Part shown: piece by piece, positions 7,918 through 16,240 of the stretch | Numbering within the stretch: the first letter of the stretch is position 1 | How the letters are laid out: each line of letters begins with the position of its first letter | Assembly: GCA_021646465.1 (NCBI GenBank) | Contig: SOET01000002.1 | Coordinates: forward strand, 89,416-153,415 | Origin: Candidatus Kuenenia hertensis | GTDB lineage: Bacteria; Planctomycetota; Brocadiia; Brocadiales; Brocadiaceae | Direction: 5' to 3' | Length of the DNA: 64,000 nt | Translations under genes and position numbers: made by a program | The notes under the pieces: model-generated | What the model saw: only the letters and a program-made list of their open reading frames with translations | Databases searched by the model: none | What the model was told of the DNA's origin: nothing

Positions 7918-9138
7918 TTGAACACAAAACACATTATTATTGGCAATGGGGTTGCCGGAGTTCAGGCAGCAAAAAATATCCGAAAATTTGATTCTCTTGC
8001 GGATATAAAAATTTTTACTGACGAACACTATTTATTCTATTCTAAACCCAGATTGCCGGAACTGCTGGCAAAGGAAATAACTATCGAGGAAACCTTTGTT
8101 TTTAATCAGTCATGGTATCAGGAAAACAATATACAGATATATTGCAATCATGAGATAAATTATGTAGAACCAGGAAAACAAACCGTTACCCTTACAAACA
8201 AAACCTGTTTCCCTTATGATAAATTGCTTTTTGCTACGGGCAGTACAAGTAAGTTACCCCCTATTTCAGGAATCAATACAGGTAAAGGAGTTTTTACCCT
8301 ACGTACAATTGAAGATGTTAAACGTATTACCAAATACGCTGAATCTTCGAAGTCTGCAATTATCATCGGTGGAGGTCTGTTAGGTATTGAAGCGGGAAAC
8401 GGGCTGAAAAAATCAGGTCTTTCTGTTACGGTGGTTGAATACTTTGACCGGTTACTGCCGAAGCAACTGGACAGCGAAGGTTCCGGAATTTTACAGAGGC
8501 AAATGGAAGATATTGGCCTTTCCTTTGTCCTTGGCGCAAGATCAAGCGCCATAAAAGAAAAAGAAAATAAAAAAGTTTTGGAATTGATGGACAGAGATGC
8601 TTTAGAATGTGATTTTATTTTGGTTTCCGCAGGTATTGTTCCTTCCTGTACACTGGCAAAGAATGCCGGTATTTCAATCAATAAAGGGATAATCGTTAAT
8701 GATTATATGGAAACAAATATAACAAATATCTATGCAGCAGGAGATGTTGCCGAACACAGGAATACAACTTACGGTATCTGGCCCGCTGCGCACACACAAG
8801 GAGTAATTGCAGGTACAAATATGGCAGGAGGGCACATCCCCTATATGGGTACCGTACCTTCCACACGACTGAAAGTGGCCGGCATTCATTTGATTTCCGT
8901 TGGGAATATTTCTCCGGAAGACGATACCGTTGAACAAATCAAGGTTAAATATTTGGACAAAAAGGTATATAAAAAACTTTTTATCAAGGAAGGAATTCCC
9001 GTTGGCGCTATTTTTCTTGGTGAAACAAAAAATGCATATGAATTAGGACAAATTATTGAAAACAAGATTGATATTAGCCTGCATAAGAAAGAAATCTTAA
9101 ATAACGATTTTAATATTAAAAAAATAAAGACACATTAG
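7918..9138 (+). CDS. FAD-dependent pyridine nucleotide-disulfide-type oxidoreductase
   Basis: 406 residues, starting with TTG. The N-terminus HIIIGNGVAGVQAAKNIR is the FAD dinucleotide fold, a second GxGxxG (IIIGGGLLGIEAGNGL) at about residue 147 binds NAD(P)H, and IYAAGDVAEH is the second FAD motif. The overall pattern matches NADH:rubredoxin/ferredoxin reductases and the N-terminal half of the assimilatory nitrite reductase NirB. There is no redox CxxC and no [2Fe-2S] domain. It lies just upstream of a membrane dihaem cytochrome and could feed electrons towards it or towards a soluble acceptor; the partner is unknown. Confidence 0.82.
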   Translation: MNTKHIIIGNGVAGVQAAKNIRKFDSLADIKIFTDEHYLFYSKPRLPELLAKEITIEETFVFNQSWYQENNIQIYCNHEINYVEPGKQTVTLTNKTCFPYDKLLFATGSTSKLPPISGINTGKGVFTLRTIEDVKRITKYAESSKSAIIIGGGLLGIEAGNGLKKSGLSVTVVEYFDRLLPKQLDSEGSGILQRQMEDIGLSFVLGARSSAIKEKENKKVLELMDRDALECDFILVSAGIVPSCTLAKNAGISINKGIIVNDYMETNITNIYAAGDVAEHRNTTYGIWPAAHTQGVIAGTNMAGGHIPYMGTVPSTRLKVAGIHLISVGNISPEDDTVEQIKVKYLDKKVYKKLFIKEGIPVGAIFLGETKNAYELGQIIENKIDISLHKKEILNNDFNIKKIKTH

Positions 9139-9160
9139 CCTTACGGAATAAATAGTTTCT

Positions 9161-10042
9161 ATGAAACCCACAATAACTTCTTTGCTTGCTTTCATCCTGC
9201 TTACTATCGGTATTGTTGCGGTCATCTTCATTATTATTCTGCTCGGTAAAAATAAAAAGACACGCTGTCCGAATTTTTTCCGATGGGGACATCGTCTTGC
9301 AGGTTATACATTCTTTGTTCTTTATCTTTACATATGTTATTTAATGTCATTAAAAATAACAAGCGACCCGGTTACCTGGTCGGCAAAGGACGTTATCCAT
9401 GCGTATCTCGGCCTTACTATCTTTCCTTTGCTCGTTGCAAAGATTTGTATTGTTCGCGGCTTTAAAATATATTATCACCGCCTGCCATTATATGGCATGG
9501 TCGTAATGATTGCCGTTTATTTAACGGTTATTCTGAGTGGAGGTTACTTTCTCCTTGCCTTGGCGCGCAGCCAGTACATAGTACTTTTACAACAAGACAA
9601 GCCGGTAAAGGTGAATGTTAGTGTAGGAAGAAAAGTCGTACAGACGAAATGCACCAGTTGCCATTCGCTGGAAAGAGTCTATTCACATTTAAAAACAGAG
9701 GATGAATGGAGAGATTATGTCGCACGCATGCAGGCAAAGGATCCATCAAATTTAACCGATTTGGAAGAATTACAGGTGCTGGGTTTTTTAGTGAAAAATC
9801 TCGGCATTGATGAATCAAAAATGGATATTCAAATAGGGATGAAGATAATTTTGAACAAATGCCATCGGTGCCACACTCTTGAGCGCGTATTCCAGCAAAA
9901 AAGAACAAAATCGGACTGGATAAAAGTGATAGAAATGATGCGTTCTTTTGATCCTCAGTTATTAACCGATTCTGAAACTCGTCAGGTCAATTTTTATTTA
10001 GGAAGGATACTTCTTAAACAGGAAAAGGAAACGGATTCCTGA
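9161..10042 (+). CDS. Membrane-anchored dihaem cytochrome c
   Basis: 293 residues. About four transmembrane segments (residues 7-29, 46-64, 80-97, 112-135) form an N-terminal module with candidate haem-b histidines (His44 in WGHRLAGY, His80, His106). A soluble domain of two repeated units follows, each with one haem c site: CTSCHSLERV (164-168) and CHRCHTLERV (234-238). The two halves are about 70 residues apart and align (W-DYVARMQAKDP with W-KVIEMMRSFDP), so the domain arose by duplication. It is probably a quinol- or cytochrome-linked membrane electron carrier facing the periplasm. The product is not named in families I can identify. Confidence 0.8.
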   Translation: MKPTITSLLAFILLTIGIVAVIFIIILLGKNKKTRCPNFFRWGHRLAGYTFFVLYLYICYLMSLKITSDPVTWSAKDVIHAYLGLTIFPLLVAKICIVRGFKIYYHRLPLYGMVVMIAVYLTVILSGGYFLLALARSQYIVLLQQDKPVKVNVSVGRKVVQTKCTSCHSLERVYSHLKTEDEWRDYVARMQAKDPSNLTDLEELQVLGFLVKNLGIDESKMDIQIGMKIILNKCHRCHTLERVFQQKRTKSDWIKVIEMMRSFDPQLLTDSETRQVNFYLGRILLKQEKETDS

Positions 10043-10098
10043 TATAAAACATCTTATTTCATTTTATTTTTTCGTATATTAGTATACAGGTGGTGCAT

Positions 10099-10863
10099 AT
10101 GTGTGTTGAACTATTTAATCTCCATGATAAAGTTGCCCTGGTAACAGGCGCTGGAAAAGGGCTAGGGAAATCAATGGCGTTAGCTTTGTCAGAATCGGGT
10201 GCACATGTGGCAGTAGTAAGCCGGACATTTTCCGATGTGGAAGAAACAGCACAAGAGATCGAGGGAAACGGTGTTACATCAATTCCAATAGCCGCTGATG
10301 TAACGAAGCTGGCAGATGTAAAAAAAATGGTGGACATAGTATTGGCTAAATTTAATACTATTGACATTCTTGTAAATAATGCCGGCGCCTTTATTGGCGG
10401 TAAAATGCAGGAATTTTCTTTAGACGATTGGTACAAAACAATCGAAATAAACCTCACAAGCGCGTATTTATGTACGAAAACGGTGGGGATGCATATGATA
10501 GAAAAAAAACGGGGAAAAATAATCACTATCAGCTCCGCCCTTGGTGTATTTGGTGCGAGCAGGTCTTCTGCATACTGTTCCAGCAAGGGAGGGGTAATAC
10601 AATTAACAAAAGCCCTGGCGGTTGAATGGGCAAAATACAACATAAATGTCAATTCAATAGCCCCCTATACCATGGAAACTGATACTACCCGGGAAATGCT
10701 GAAAGACGAAAAAATAAAACAGTCAATTATTTCAAAAATCCCTTTAAAGAGGATTGGTCTGCCATCGGACCTCTCCGGAACGGTTGTCTTTCTTGCTTCA
10801 AAGGCTTCTGACTATATTACCGGACAAGTTATATTTGTCGATGGAGGGTTTTCGGCACAATAG
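10099..10863 (+). CDS. Short-chain dehydrogenase/reductase
   Basis: 254 residues from the ATG at 10099 (Shine-Dalgarno aggtgg; GTG at 10090 is the longer alternative). This is a classical SDR: NAD(P) site TGAGKGLG, NNAGAF, catalytic Ser in TISSALG, YCSSKGG (Tyr-x-x-x-Lys) and a C-terminal ITGQVIFVDGGF. It is an NAD(P)H-dependent oxidoreductase of the FabG / gluconate-5-dehydrogenase type; the substrate cannot be told. It is 8 bases from the downstream cupin and probably co-transcribed with it. Confidence 0.88.
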   Translation: MCVELFNLHDKVALVTGAGKGLGKSMALALSESGAHVAVVSRTFSDVEETAQEIEGNGVTSIPIAADVTKLADVKKMVDIVLAKFNTIDILVNNAGAFIGGKMQEFSLDDWYKTIEINLTSAYLCTKTVGMHMIEKKRGKIITISSALGVFGASRSSAYCSSKGGVIQLTKALAVEWAKYNINVNSIAPYTMETDTTREMLKDEKIKQSIISKIPLKRIGLPSDLSGTVVFLASKASDYITGQVIFVDGGFSAQ

Positions 10864-10871
10864 TGTAACCC

Positions 10872-11399
10872 ATGAATACTTCACCTTTTCAAAAATACAT
10901 AGCACGTTTTGAATCATTGCAGGAAATTCCTACCGAAAAGGAATTAAGAAACTGTATCGAAGGCTTGTCCCGTGAACAGTTTTCAATTGATCAATACATA
11001 ATGTTTTCTGAACATGAATATAAAAGAAACATTATCTATACCAGTTCAAAATGTGAACTGGTTATACTGTGTTTTAAACCAGGGCAGTACACACCGATCC
11101 ATGATCACGGCGGGTCAGTTGGAATTGCCTTTATTTATGAAGGGATTATGACGGAAGAATTATTTGACAAACAATTATCATCGGGTATGATTGTCCCTTC
11201 TGTAAAGAAATTATGTTCAGCAAACGAGGCATCCTGCATCGATGTTACGACAATTCATCGAGTATCAAATACTCATAATGACGGATTAGTGGCTCTTAAT
11301 ATCTATCTCCCGCCTCTCACTTCAATGAATATTTATAATCTGAAAAATATACAGATTGAAAAATGGACAGCGGAGTCATTTGGGAAACAGGATTCTTGA
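10872..11399 (+). CDS. Cysteine dioxygenase-like cupin
   Basis: 175 residues. The cupin core PGQYTPIHDHGGSVG carries two metal-ligand His (77 and 79), and IHRVSN supplies the third (His129), as in type I cysteine dioxygenase, which oxidises cysteine thiol to the sulfinate with Fe(II) and O2. YKRNIIYTSSKCELVILCF before the core also fits. A thiol dioxygenase in an organism of apparently anaerobic type is unusual, so it may act on another thiol or serve under microaerobic conditions. It sits between an SDR and glutamate dehydrogenase. Confidence 0.75.
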   Translation: MNTSPFQKYIARFESLQEIPTEKELRNCIEGLSREQFSIDQYIMFSEHEYKRNIIYTSSKCELVILCFKPGQYTPIHDHGGSVGIAFIYEGIMTEELFDKQLSSGMIVPSVKKLCSANEASCIDVTTIHRVSNTHNDGLVALNIYLPPLTSMNIYNLKNIQIEKWTAESFGKQDS

Positions 11400-11459
11400 A
11401 GGATATATGTTTCAATTGTTTTCATCCGCATATATTGTTTGAAATGGAGATTTTCTAAA

Positions 11460-12719
11460 ATGCCAAAGAAGCCGGAAGAAGATAACCCATGGCAAACAGC
11501 GTTAACACAATTCAATTATGTATCAAAGCTGATGAACCTCCCTGAAGATACTTATCAGTTACTGAAAAATTTTTCACGAATCCTTACTGTTTCTGTCCCC
11601 GTTAGAATGGATAGCGGATCAGTCGTCTCATTTGAAGGCTTTCGGGTTCAACATTGTTCTGCCAAGGGACCTTATAAGGGAGGAATACGGTATCATCCCG
11701 AACTTACTTTAGAAGATTTAAAGGCGCTGGCAATGGAAATGACCTGGAAATGTTCATTGGCCGATGTACCTTTTGGCGGCGCAAAGGGAGGCATCGTTTG
11801 CGATCCCAAAAAACTCTCCCGCGGTGAGCTTGAAAGAATTACCCGCCGCTATACTTATGCTATCCACCCAATCATAGGTGCAGATAAGGATATTCCCGCA
11901 CCTGATGTCAATACCAATGAACAGACAATGGCATGGATGATGGATACTTACAGCATGAATACAGGTTTTTGTGCACCCGGTGTTGTTACAGGAAAACCCT
12001 TAAATATCGGCGGTTCTCTCGGCAGGGCAGATGCCACAGGTCTTGGCATAGCCTTTATTACCGCAAGTGCCGTACAACAAAGCAATAAAACATTAAAGAA
12101 CCTTAAAGTAATCATACAGGGATATGGTAATGTTGGGTCTGCCGCCGGAAAATTTCTTGAAGAAATGGGCTGTAAAATTGTAGCCATTAGTAGCTCTGGG
12201 GGAGGGATATACAATCCCAGGGGGTTATCTCATAACGCCATTATGGAATATTACCGGGGAAACGGTTCTTTTAAACATTTTCCCCTTGCAGAAAATATTA
12301 CCAATGCAGAATTGCTGGAACTGTCGTGCGATATACTGATCCCCGCTGCATTGGGGGGGCAAATCACAAAAAAGAATGCCGATAAAATAAAGGCAAAATT
12401 GATTATCGAGGGGGCAAATGGTCCGGTGACTCCGGAGGCAGATGAAATATTGTCCGGCCGAAAGATAACCGTCGTTCCCGACATCCTTGCAAACGCGGGA
12501 GGAGTCATTGTTTCCTATTTCGAGTGGGTTCAGGATGCACAATGTTATTTTTGGTGCAAACACGAAGTAAATGTTAAACTGAGAATGCTTCTCGAAAGAA
12601 CATTCAATGAAGTTTATTCTTTCGCAAAAGAAAACAAATATTCCTTACGCACATCTGCCATGATGCTGGCTATTAAAAAGGTAGCAGAAGCTATTGCCGT
12701 AAGAGGATTGTTCCCTTAA
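11460..12719 (+). CDS. gdhA: Glutamate dehydrogenase (Glu/Leu/Phe/Val family)
   Basis: 419 residues from the ATG at 11460 (Shine-Dalgarno ggaga; the TTG at 11439 lies in front of it). Interconverts glutamate and 2-oxoglutarate plus ammonium. Visible are the substrate motif GPYKGGIRYHP, the catalytic Lys region PFGGAKGGI, DIPAPDVNT, the NAD(P) fold VIIQGYGNVGSAAGKFL, and SYFEWVQ near the end. The length is that of the hexameric class I-like catabolic enzymes (about 415 residues). In an ammonium-metabolising cell it links nitrogen and carbon metabolism. A rubrerythrin gene follows after 39 bases. Confidence 0.94.
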   Translation: MPKKPEEDNPWQTALTQFNYVSKLMNLPEDTYQLLKNFSRILTVSVPVRMDSGSVVSFEGFRVQHCSAKGPYKGGIRYHPELTLEDLKALAMEMTWKCSLADVPFGGAKGGIVCDPKKLSRGELERITRRYTYAIHPIIGADKDIPAPDVNTNEQTMAWMMDTYSMNTGFCAPGVVTGKPLNIGGSLGRADATGLGIAFITASAVQQSNKTLKNLKVIIQGYGNVGSAAGKFLEEMGCKIVAISSSGGGIYNPRGLSHNAIMEYYRGNGSFKHFPLAENITNAELLELSCDILIPAALGGQITKKNADKIKAKLIIEGANGPVTPEADEILSGRKITVVPDILANAGGVIVSYFEWVQDAQCYFWCKHEVNVKLRMLLERTFNEVYSFAKENKYSLRTSAMMLAIKKVAEAIAVRGLFP

Positions 12720-12758
12720 AACATAAATCACAAAACAGAAAAGGAAGGCAGTTAAAAT

Positions 12759-13262
12759 ATGAATTTCGAAAACTTTAACGATCAGGAAGCCCTGAGAATT
12801 GCAATTAACATGGAAAAAGAAGGGCTGGTTTTTTATTCCACTATGGCTGAAAACACCAAAGATGCACGGGCGAAGGAAATCTTTGCAAAACTTGCAGAAG
12901 AGGAAAAAGAACATATGGATACCTTCCAGAGGATTTATGACTCTTTACCTTCGTCGCAGGATCAGATGGTTAGTTGTGAAGATTATACGGCAGAAGAATA
13001 TTTAAAACATCTTGTAGATACGGGCGTCTTCACACAGAAAAACAAAGCGAAAGAACTGGCTTTACAGATAAAAAACGACGTCGATGCTTTAAAAATCGGC
13101 ATACAGGCTGAGAAGGAAGCAATTCTCTATTATCGCGAGGCGTTACAGCATACAAAAAACAATGATGGAAGAAAAGCCTTTGAACAATTAATACATGAAG
13201 AAAAAAAACATCTTAATTTGCTGGCAAAACAAATAGCCCTTTTGAAAGAAAGCGCATCATAA
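12759..13262 (+). CDS. Rubrerythrin-like diiron (ferritin-fold) protein
   Basis: 167 residues with a good Shine-Dalgarno (aaggaagg). The four-helix ferritin-like domain has the Glu/His pattern of rubrerythrins: MEKEGLVFY, EEEKEHMDTF, AEKEAILYYREAL and HEEKKHL. The C-terminal rubredoxin domain of classical rubrerythrin is missing, so this is an erythrin or YciF-like variant, presumably a peroxide-scavenging or iron-handling protein in the cytoplasm. It fits with the superoxide reductase upstream, whose product is peroxide. Confidence 0.85.
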   Translation: MNFENFNDQEALRIAINMEKEGLVFYSTMAENTKDARAKEIFAKLAEEEKEHMDTFQRIYDSLPSSQDQMVSCEDYTAEEYLKHLVDTGVFTQKNKAKELALQIKNDVDALKIGIQAEKEAILYYREALQHTKNNDGRKAFEQLIHEEKKHLNLLAKQIALLKESAS

Positions 13263-13306
13263 GCGCAACAATGTTTTTTATAAAACGTAAAACCTTCCAT
13301 GCGCAG

Positions 13307-13568
13307 GGGAGTATTCCCAAATTTTTGCAAAGCCATCATTCTTGTTCCCAAGTAGAGACAGGTTTGAAACCTGTCTCTACTTGGGAACAACACATTTGTG
13401 AAGGAAGTCCCTTGCGGGTTCAGATTTGTAATCTGAACCCAATAGTTTATGTGATTAATAGCGATATATACATTTCATGGCTAAATTACCACGTATGAAA
13501 CGTGGGGTTCAGGTCACAGACCTGAACCCGCCTGGGGGGGAATTTTGCAAAAATTTGGGAATGCTCCC
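13307..13568. repeat. Terminal-inverted-repeat element with internal palindromes
   Basis: The ends are 25-bp inverted copies (13307-13331 against 13544-13568, one mismatch; tip gggagtattcccaaattttt). Inside are three palindromes: gtagagacaggttt over aaacctgtctctac, gggttcagattt with its mirror near 13418-13442, and gggttcaggt over acctgaaccc near 13505-13529. The shared internal segment attcttgttcccaag and the right tip recur at 46453-46637, so this is one copy of a multi-copy element. No gene is contained. It fills the gap after the rubrerythrin gene. Confidence 0.65.
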
Positions 13569-13751
13569 GAAAAAAGAGGCTTAAACAACATAATTCATTT
13601 TTTATCACGCCCTTCTCAAGACAGCGTACCATAGATATTTTCTTGACTTCTTATCGTATATTCTGTAATTTCGTAAAACAGTATGTCTCTAATGTATTAT
13701 ACAAAAATAAGTTAAACCTGTTATCTCATTTTTGTGACGGCGACACGCAGT

Positions 13752-15176
13752 ATGCAAAAATCATGGAAAGATACTCTTTTAGAATTATCTCTGGAAGAAC
13801 TTGAAGAAGCTCAAGGCTTAATTTCTGAGTTGATTCAAAAAGAGAGCAAAAAAGGAGAAACAAGTACAAAACAAAGATCTTTTGAGAGGAAGGAAGAGTC
13901 TGTGGTATTCTTCCACCCGGAACAGGGAACAAATGCTCGCCAGCAACGCACAGAGGAAAGATTTGTTTTGGATACGGAAGGTTTTTGTTCTGCTGTAAGA
14001 AGGGATCAAATCGATTTTATGCATGAGGAAATCCCGATTCACATAAAAGACATCTCAAAACATGGAATACGTTTTACTTCCAATAAACCCATTATGCCTT
14101 CTACGATACTGATAATCACTTTTTATCTGTCGTCTAAAATTATACAAAAAAAAGAGGGAGTCGGAGTTCATCGGAAGGTTTATTATGTATCAAAAAAGAC
14201 CGAAAATGGAAATAACAATCTTTTGTACAAGAGAACACAAAAACAAATTTACGCGGAAGTGCGGAGGGTTATTGAGTGTTCGGATATTACAGGAGTTATG
14301 TATGATGTCGGCGCCCTTGCAATTGATCATAATAAAGTCGAAGAATTAAAGCAGGAGTGGGAAGATTGCTATTTAATAAAAAAACGTCTTTCTGTGAAAA
14401 ATGGTTTGAGCATATTAATTGTTTCAACGTTCGAAAAACTTATCAAGCAGATGAAAGAAATTTTCACAAAAGAAGGCTACAACGTATTTGAATCAAGGCA
14501 TGCCGGGCAGGCCGTTATGTTGCTGCGGAGAAACAGGTGCGACATTGTAATTTCCGATTTTAACACTGCTAAAGTTGAAAATTTTGAATTAATAAGAAAC
14601 ATTAAGGCTGAATTTTCAGACATAGGGTTCCTGATTGAAATAAATAATGCCGATGAGTTGATGCAGGCTATTCCCTATGAAATAGATAACTATTTTAATC
14701 AGGGATGCAGTGAAAAAGAAATAAGCTTCCTGGTAGAATCGTTGTACAAAAAAATATTTTACCGGAAAAACTTTGAAGATTTTATAAAACTGAACAAAAA
14801 AAATATTCAGGTAATATTAGTAGTAAGCGATAACACAACACTGAAGCAACACTTTTGCGATTTATCAAAGAAAGAAGGTTTCAGGATATATTTTGTGAAA
14901 GATACCGAACATGCCATGAGCGTCCTGGAAGGTTATAAAATTGATAACATATTTATTGACGCAGAGTCGATCTCTTCAGGAGTAGAAGAATTTCTTGCAA
15001 AAATAAAAAAGGCTTTGCCGTTTATCTTCATTACCATATTATCGAATAACATCCACGACCGGTATGATTATTTATTACGCGGCGCACACGCATTTCTCGT
15101 AACGACAAAGGACATACGGAAAAACCTTAAGTACTGGTCAGATGTCCTATTGCACGACAGTGTCTGTTTATATTGA
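13752..15176 (+). CDS. PilZ-domain protein with two degenerate receiver domains
   Basis: 474 residues from the ATG at 13752 (GTG at 13734 is the longer choice). A helical N-terminus is followed by a PilZ-like domain (about residues 70-200), with RTEERF as the Arg-containing c-di-GMP loop and IHIKDISKHGIRF as the D/N-x-S-x-x-G motif. A first receiver-like domain (about 218-330, GLSILIVSTFEKLIKQM and DIVISDFNTAK) keeps the phospho-Asp position but lacks the usual acidic pair and the Pro. A second (about 345-470, VILVVSDNTTLKQHF, IFIDAESIS) is also degenerate. It is probably a c-di-GMP-responsive scaffold whose receivers are not phosphorylated normally. Confidence 0.7.
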   Translation: MQKSWKDTLLELSLEELEEAQGLISELIQKESKKGETSTKQRSFERKEESVVFFHPEQGTNARQQRTEERFVLDTEGFCSAVRRDQIDFMHEEIPIHIKDISKHGIRFTSNKPIMPSTILIITFYLSSKIIQKKEGVGVHRKVYYVSKKTENGNNNLLYKRTQKQIYAEVRRVIECSDITGVMYDVGALAIDHNKVEELKQEWEDCYLIKKRLSVKNGLSILIVSTFEKLIKQMKEIFTKEGYNVFESRHAGQAVMLLRRNRCDIVISDFNTAKVENFELIRNIKAEFSDIGFLIEINNADELMQAIPYEIDNYFNQGCSEKEISFLVESLYKKIFYRKNFEDFIKLNKKNIQVILVVSDNTTLKQHFCDLSKKEGFRIYFVKDTEHAMSVLEGYKIDNIFIDAESISSGVEEFLAKIKKALPFIFITILSNNIHDRYDYLLRGAHAFLVTTKDIRKNLKYWSDVLLHDSVCLY

Positions 15177-15186
15177 TGTAGATGTA

Positions 15187-16134
15187 TTAATTTTCTGTGG
15201 AAGGCCTCGGATGTAATCCGGCCTGTTTCACTATTTCAGGCACCGCCTCTTCCCACTCAACCGCCATAATATGAACGCCTGCAACGCCTTTTATTTCTCT
15301 CACCTGCTCGATTACTTCCAGGCAAATCTTTATTCCTTCTTCTTTTCCTTTTTTCGCTTCGGCAGCAGCAGTCATACGATCCATAACTTCATCAGGCACG
15401 TCCATACCCGGCACGTTATTTTTCATATGTTTTGCCATTCCCTTTGATTTAAGCGGCGCCACTCCGGCAAGGATATAAGCTTTTTCATGAAGCCCCATAT
15501 CGGTAACCATTTTCATCCATTCTTTAAATTTTTTTACATTGTAAATAATTTGAGTCTGAATGAAATCCGCTCCCGCTCGAATTTTTTTTGCCAATCTCAC
15601 CGCACGATATTTAAACGGGTCAGCAAAGGGATTTTCCGCCGCACCAATAAAAAATCTTGGTTCCTCTGCCTTCAACTCCTGCCCGCACTGAAATTGTTTC
15701 TCGTCTCTGAGTGCTTTCACAATTTGGATAAGTTGAATCGAATCAATGTCAAATACTCCTTTTGCCATCGGATGGTCACCAAACTTCTGGTGGTCCCCCG
15801 TTAAACACAATACATTTTTTGCCCCCAAAGCCGCCGCACCCAACAAATCACTCTGGATGGCGATGCGGTTTCTGTCGCGGCATGTCATCTGAATGATCGG
15901 TTCCACACCTGCATCAATCACAATTCTGCCGGCGGCGATACTTGACATCCTCACCACAGCTGTTTGACAATCAGTGATGTTAAATGCATCGCCATACCCT
16001 TTCAACATCTCTGCCTTTTTTTCAATTATCGATCTCTCTGCACCCCTGGGAGGGCCCAGTTCCGCTGTTACCGCGAATTTCCCACTACAAAGTATTTTCT
16101 CCAGATTGCTGCCAGATTTCATGATTTCACTCAT
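15187..16134 (-). CDS. metF: Methylenetetrahydrofolate reductase family protein
   Basis: 315 residues from the ATG at 16134 (a TTG at 16140 would add two codons). The TIM-barrel flavoprotein reduces methylene-THF to methyl-THF, in methionine synthesis or the methyl branch of the Wood-Ljungdahl pathway. Supporting features are FAVTAELGPPRGA at the N-terminus, the VLCLTGDH segment, and FFIGAAENPFADPF with KIRAGADFIQTQIIYNV. The sequence looks like the acetogen/anammox-type MTHFR rather than the enterobacterial one. A MetV-type partner is not adjacent. The gene is convergent with the PilZ gene and divides it from the signalling operon. Confidence 0.85.
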   Translation of the reverse strand: MSEIMKSGSNLEKILCSGKFAVTAELGPPRGAERSIIEKKAEMLKGYGDAFNITDCQTAVVRMSSIAAGRIVIDAGVEPIIQMTCRDRNRIAIQSDLLGAAALGAKNVLCLTGDHQKFGDHPMAKGVFDIDSIQLIQIVKALRDEKQFQCGQELKAEEPRFFIGAAENPFADPFKYRAVRLAKKIRAGADFIQTQIIYNVKKFKEWMKMVTDMGLHEKAYILAGVAPLKSKGMAKHMKNNVPGMDVPDEVMDRMTAAAEAKKGKEEGIKICLEVIEQVREIKGVAGVHIMAVEWEEAVPEIVKQAGLHPRPSTEN

Positions 16135-16240
16135 TTCCAAACATGGTTAACGATACGTTTACATAAAAACATACTTAGCGCACAATTGCTTCCAATGGGA
16201 GCATTCCAATTGTAAATTTTGGAATTATACCAGCTAGCAA

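Noticed and set aside
13271..13498. A 75-codon ORF in the gap after the rubrerythrin gene
   Set aside because: It is a translation of the palindromic repeat element and has no family features.
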